From NCBI GenBank assembly GCA_018677555.1, contig JAHHOT010000130.1, forward strand, positions 1 to 51,435: a DNA stretch of 51,435 bases, in the 5' to 3' direction. The position numbers and the translations under genes are program-made. The notes under the pieces were generated by a model. That model was not told where the DNA came from and ran no database searches. It saw only the letters and a list, made by a program, of their open reading frames with translations. Numbering within the stretch: position 1 is the first letter of the stretch; the number at the start of each line of letters is the position of its first letter. This DNA is from Gammaproteobacteria bacterium (GTDB lineage: Bacteria; Pseudomonadota; Gammaproteobacteria; Steroidobacterales; Woeseiaceae). Positions 51,113 to 51,435 of this stretch are shown here, piece after piece.

Positions 51113-51423
51113 TGGTGGGCCCGCCAGGACTCGAACCTGGGACCAAGGGATTCACTCAACCCACTCATTTCTGAATGGAGCGGACTATCTCATCACCCTC
51201 GACCGAATCGTTAGGGGCGGGACGCTCTGGCCTGTTATTAAGAACACTGAAGTTCCCAGGTAGTCTCTGCACCTTCCGCGAGTGTACTCGCGGCTTGGCT
51301 CAGGGTTGCCATCAGCCGAACTGATAAGGTTTCCCTGAATTCATCCCGTTCATTTCGCATCTTTCGACACGAACGCACCATTATTGATGAGTCCCCTGCT
51401 CTAACCAACTGAGCTACAGGCCC
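51113..51423 (-). tRNA. tRNA-Ile (CAU, Ile2-type) interrupted by a group I intron
   Basis: The 5' exon (51423-51387, 37 nt) starts GGGCCTGTAGCTCAG and ends at anticodon CAT; the 3' exon (51152-51113, 40 nt) starts AATCCCTTGG, has T-arm CCAGG-TTCGAGT-CCTGG, and ends in an encoded CCA. Joined, they form a 77-nt cloverleaf with acceptor pairs GGGCCTG/CGGGCCC (one G-U). The anticodon stem GGGGA/TCCC closes only after joining. CAT with this stem (GGACTCATAATCC) resembles the Ile2 type rather than elongator Met, but this is not certain. The intron lies directly 3' of the anticodon. Confidence 0.88.
51153..51386 (-). ncRNA. Group I intron (IC3-like) in the tRNA anticodon loop, 234 nt
   Basis: Read on -: the 5' splice site follows T of anticodon CAT, and the intron ends in G before AATCCC. 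Core elements appear in order: P (CAGGGAAACC, 51337-51328), P5 with UUCGG loop, Q (GGCAACCCTGAGCCAAG, 51310-51294), P6 hairpin CCGCGAG-TACA-CTCGCGG (51293-51276), R (GGTGCAGAGACTACC, 51273-51259) and S (GAGATAGTCC, 51191-51182); R and S pair through GACTA/TAGTC as P7. The order and wording match the Azoarcus tRNA-Ile intron. No open reading frame for a homing endonuclease fits inside. Self-splicing is expected but not shown. Confidence 0.9.
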
Positions 51424-51435
51424 ACACAAGGAGCG

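Noticed and set aside
51113-51423. Broken tRNA pseudogene or attachment-site remnant
   Set aside because: The two halves join into a perfect cloverleaf and the gap has group I core elements, so an intron explains the split better.
1-51435. CRISPR array, prophage or insertion sequence
   Set aside because: No spaced direct-repeat array, transposase, integrase, capsid or terminase could be recognised on either strand.

Overview
The window reads as a high-GC chromosomal segment of a gammaproteobacterium, possibly a marine heterotroph. Supporting signs are FdxA, class II sirtuin, LemA and HupE genes, a canonical gammaproteobacterial LexA box, a Fur box upstream of a TonB receptor, and small dispersed REP-like repeats. 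The assignment is an inference from gene content, not a taxonomic result. Nearly all genes look intact and there is no phage, insertion sequence or CRISPR array.

Layout. 1-7.6 kb: the end of an amidohydrolase, a nuclease-fold protein and a GFA enzyme on +, then a leftward run of housekeeping genes (TPR/TonB-like protein, M23 peptidase, msrA, Fpg-family glycosylase, folE, strictosidine-synthase-like protein). 7.7-12.5 kb: a radical SAM gene behind a perfect LexA box, and a tightly packed leftward operon sirtuin-rhomboid-DMT transporter-MscS. 12.6-17.8 kb: a possible 29-residue membrane peptide, SRPBCC-Nudix-MBL genes, a DUF4124 protein, and an ECF sigma factor next to a di-heme cytochrome. 17.8-25.3 kb: an outer-membrane barrel, a quinone-oxidoreductase-like dehydrogenase that seems to start at CTG, fdxA, an inverted pair of REP-like repeats, a leftward operon PPIase-HupE-haloalkane dehalogenase, an SDR, and an unusual N2227/carnosine-methyltransferase-like protein with a zinc ribbon.

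25.3-37.5 kb holds the most striking protein system. Two operons diverge from a 1.15-kb noncoding region. The left one encodes a CXXCH protein, a CXXCH/LamG lipoprotein and a Tat-exported DUF1501-like protein and ends in a strong terminator. The right one encodes a hydrazine-synthase-alpha-like propeller lipoprotein with two CXXCH motifs, an SH3-barrel protein, a barrel lipoprotein, a DUF4266 lipoprotein and a DUF3570 protein. All eight products carry export signals, so this looks like one envelope redox or surface apparatus of unknown function.

37.6-45.3 kb: MOSC, LemA-DUF2207, a second rhomboid, LysE, two YbjQ-type proteins, an M48 peptidase, an aminotransferase and a class II aldolase. 45.3-49.1 kb: a Fur-boxed TonB-dependent receptor, a small secreted protein and a CmoB-like methyltransferase. 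49.3-50.9 kb: an apparently AT-richer stretch with GNAT, a coupled 40-residue membrane peptide, an unknown membrane-anchored protein and an HNH protein. At the right edge, on -, a tRNA-Ile(CAU) gene is interrupted immediately after its anticodon by a 234-nt group I intron whose core elements can all be read directly. This is the best-supported unusual element in the window.
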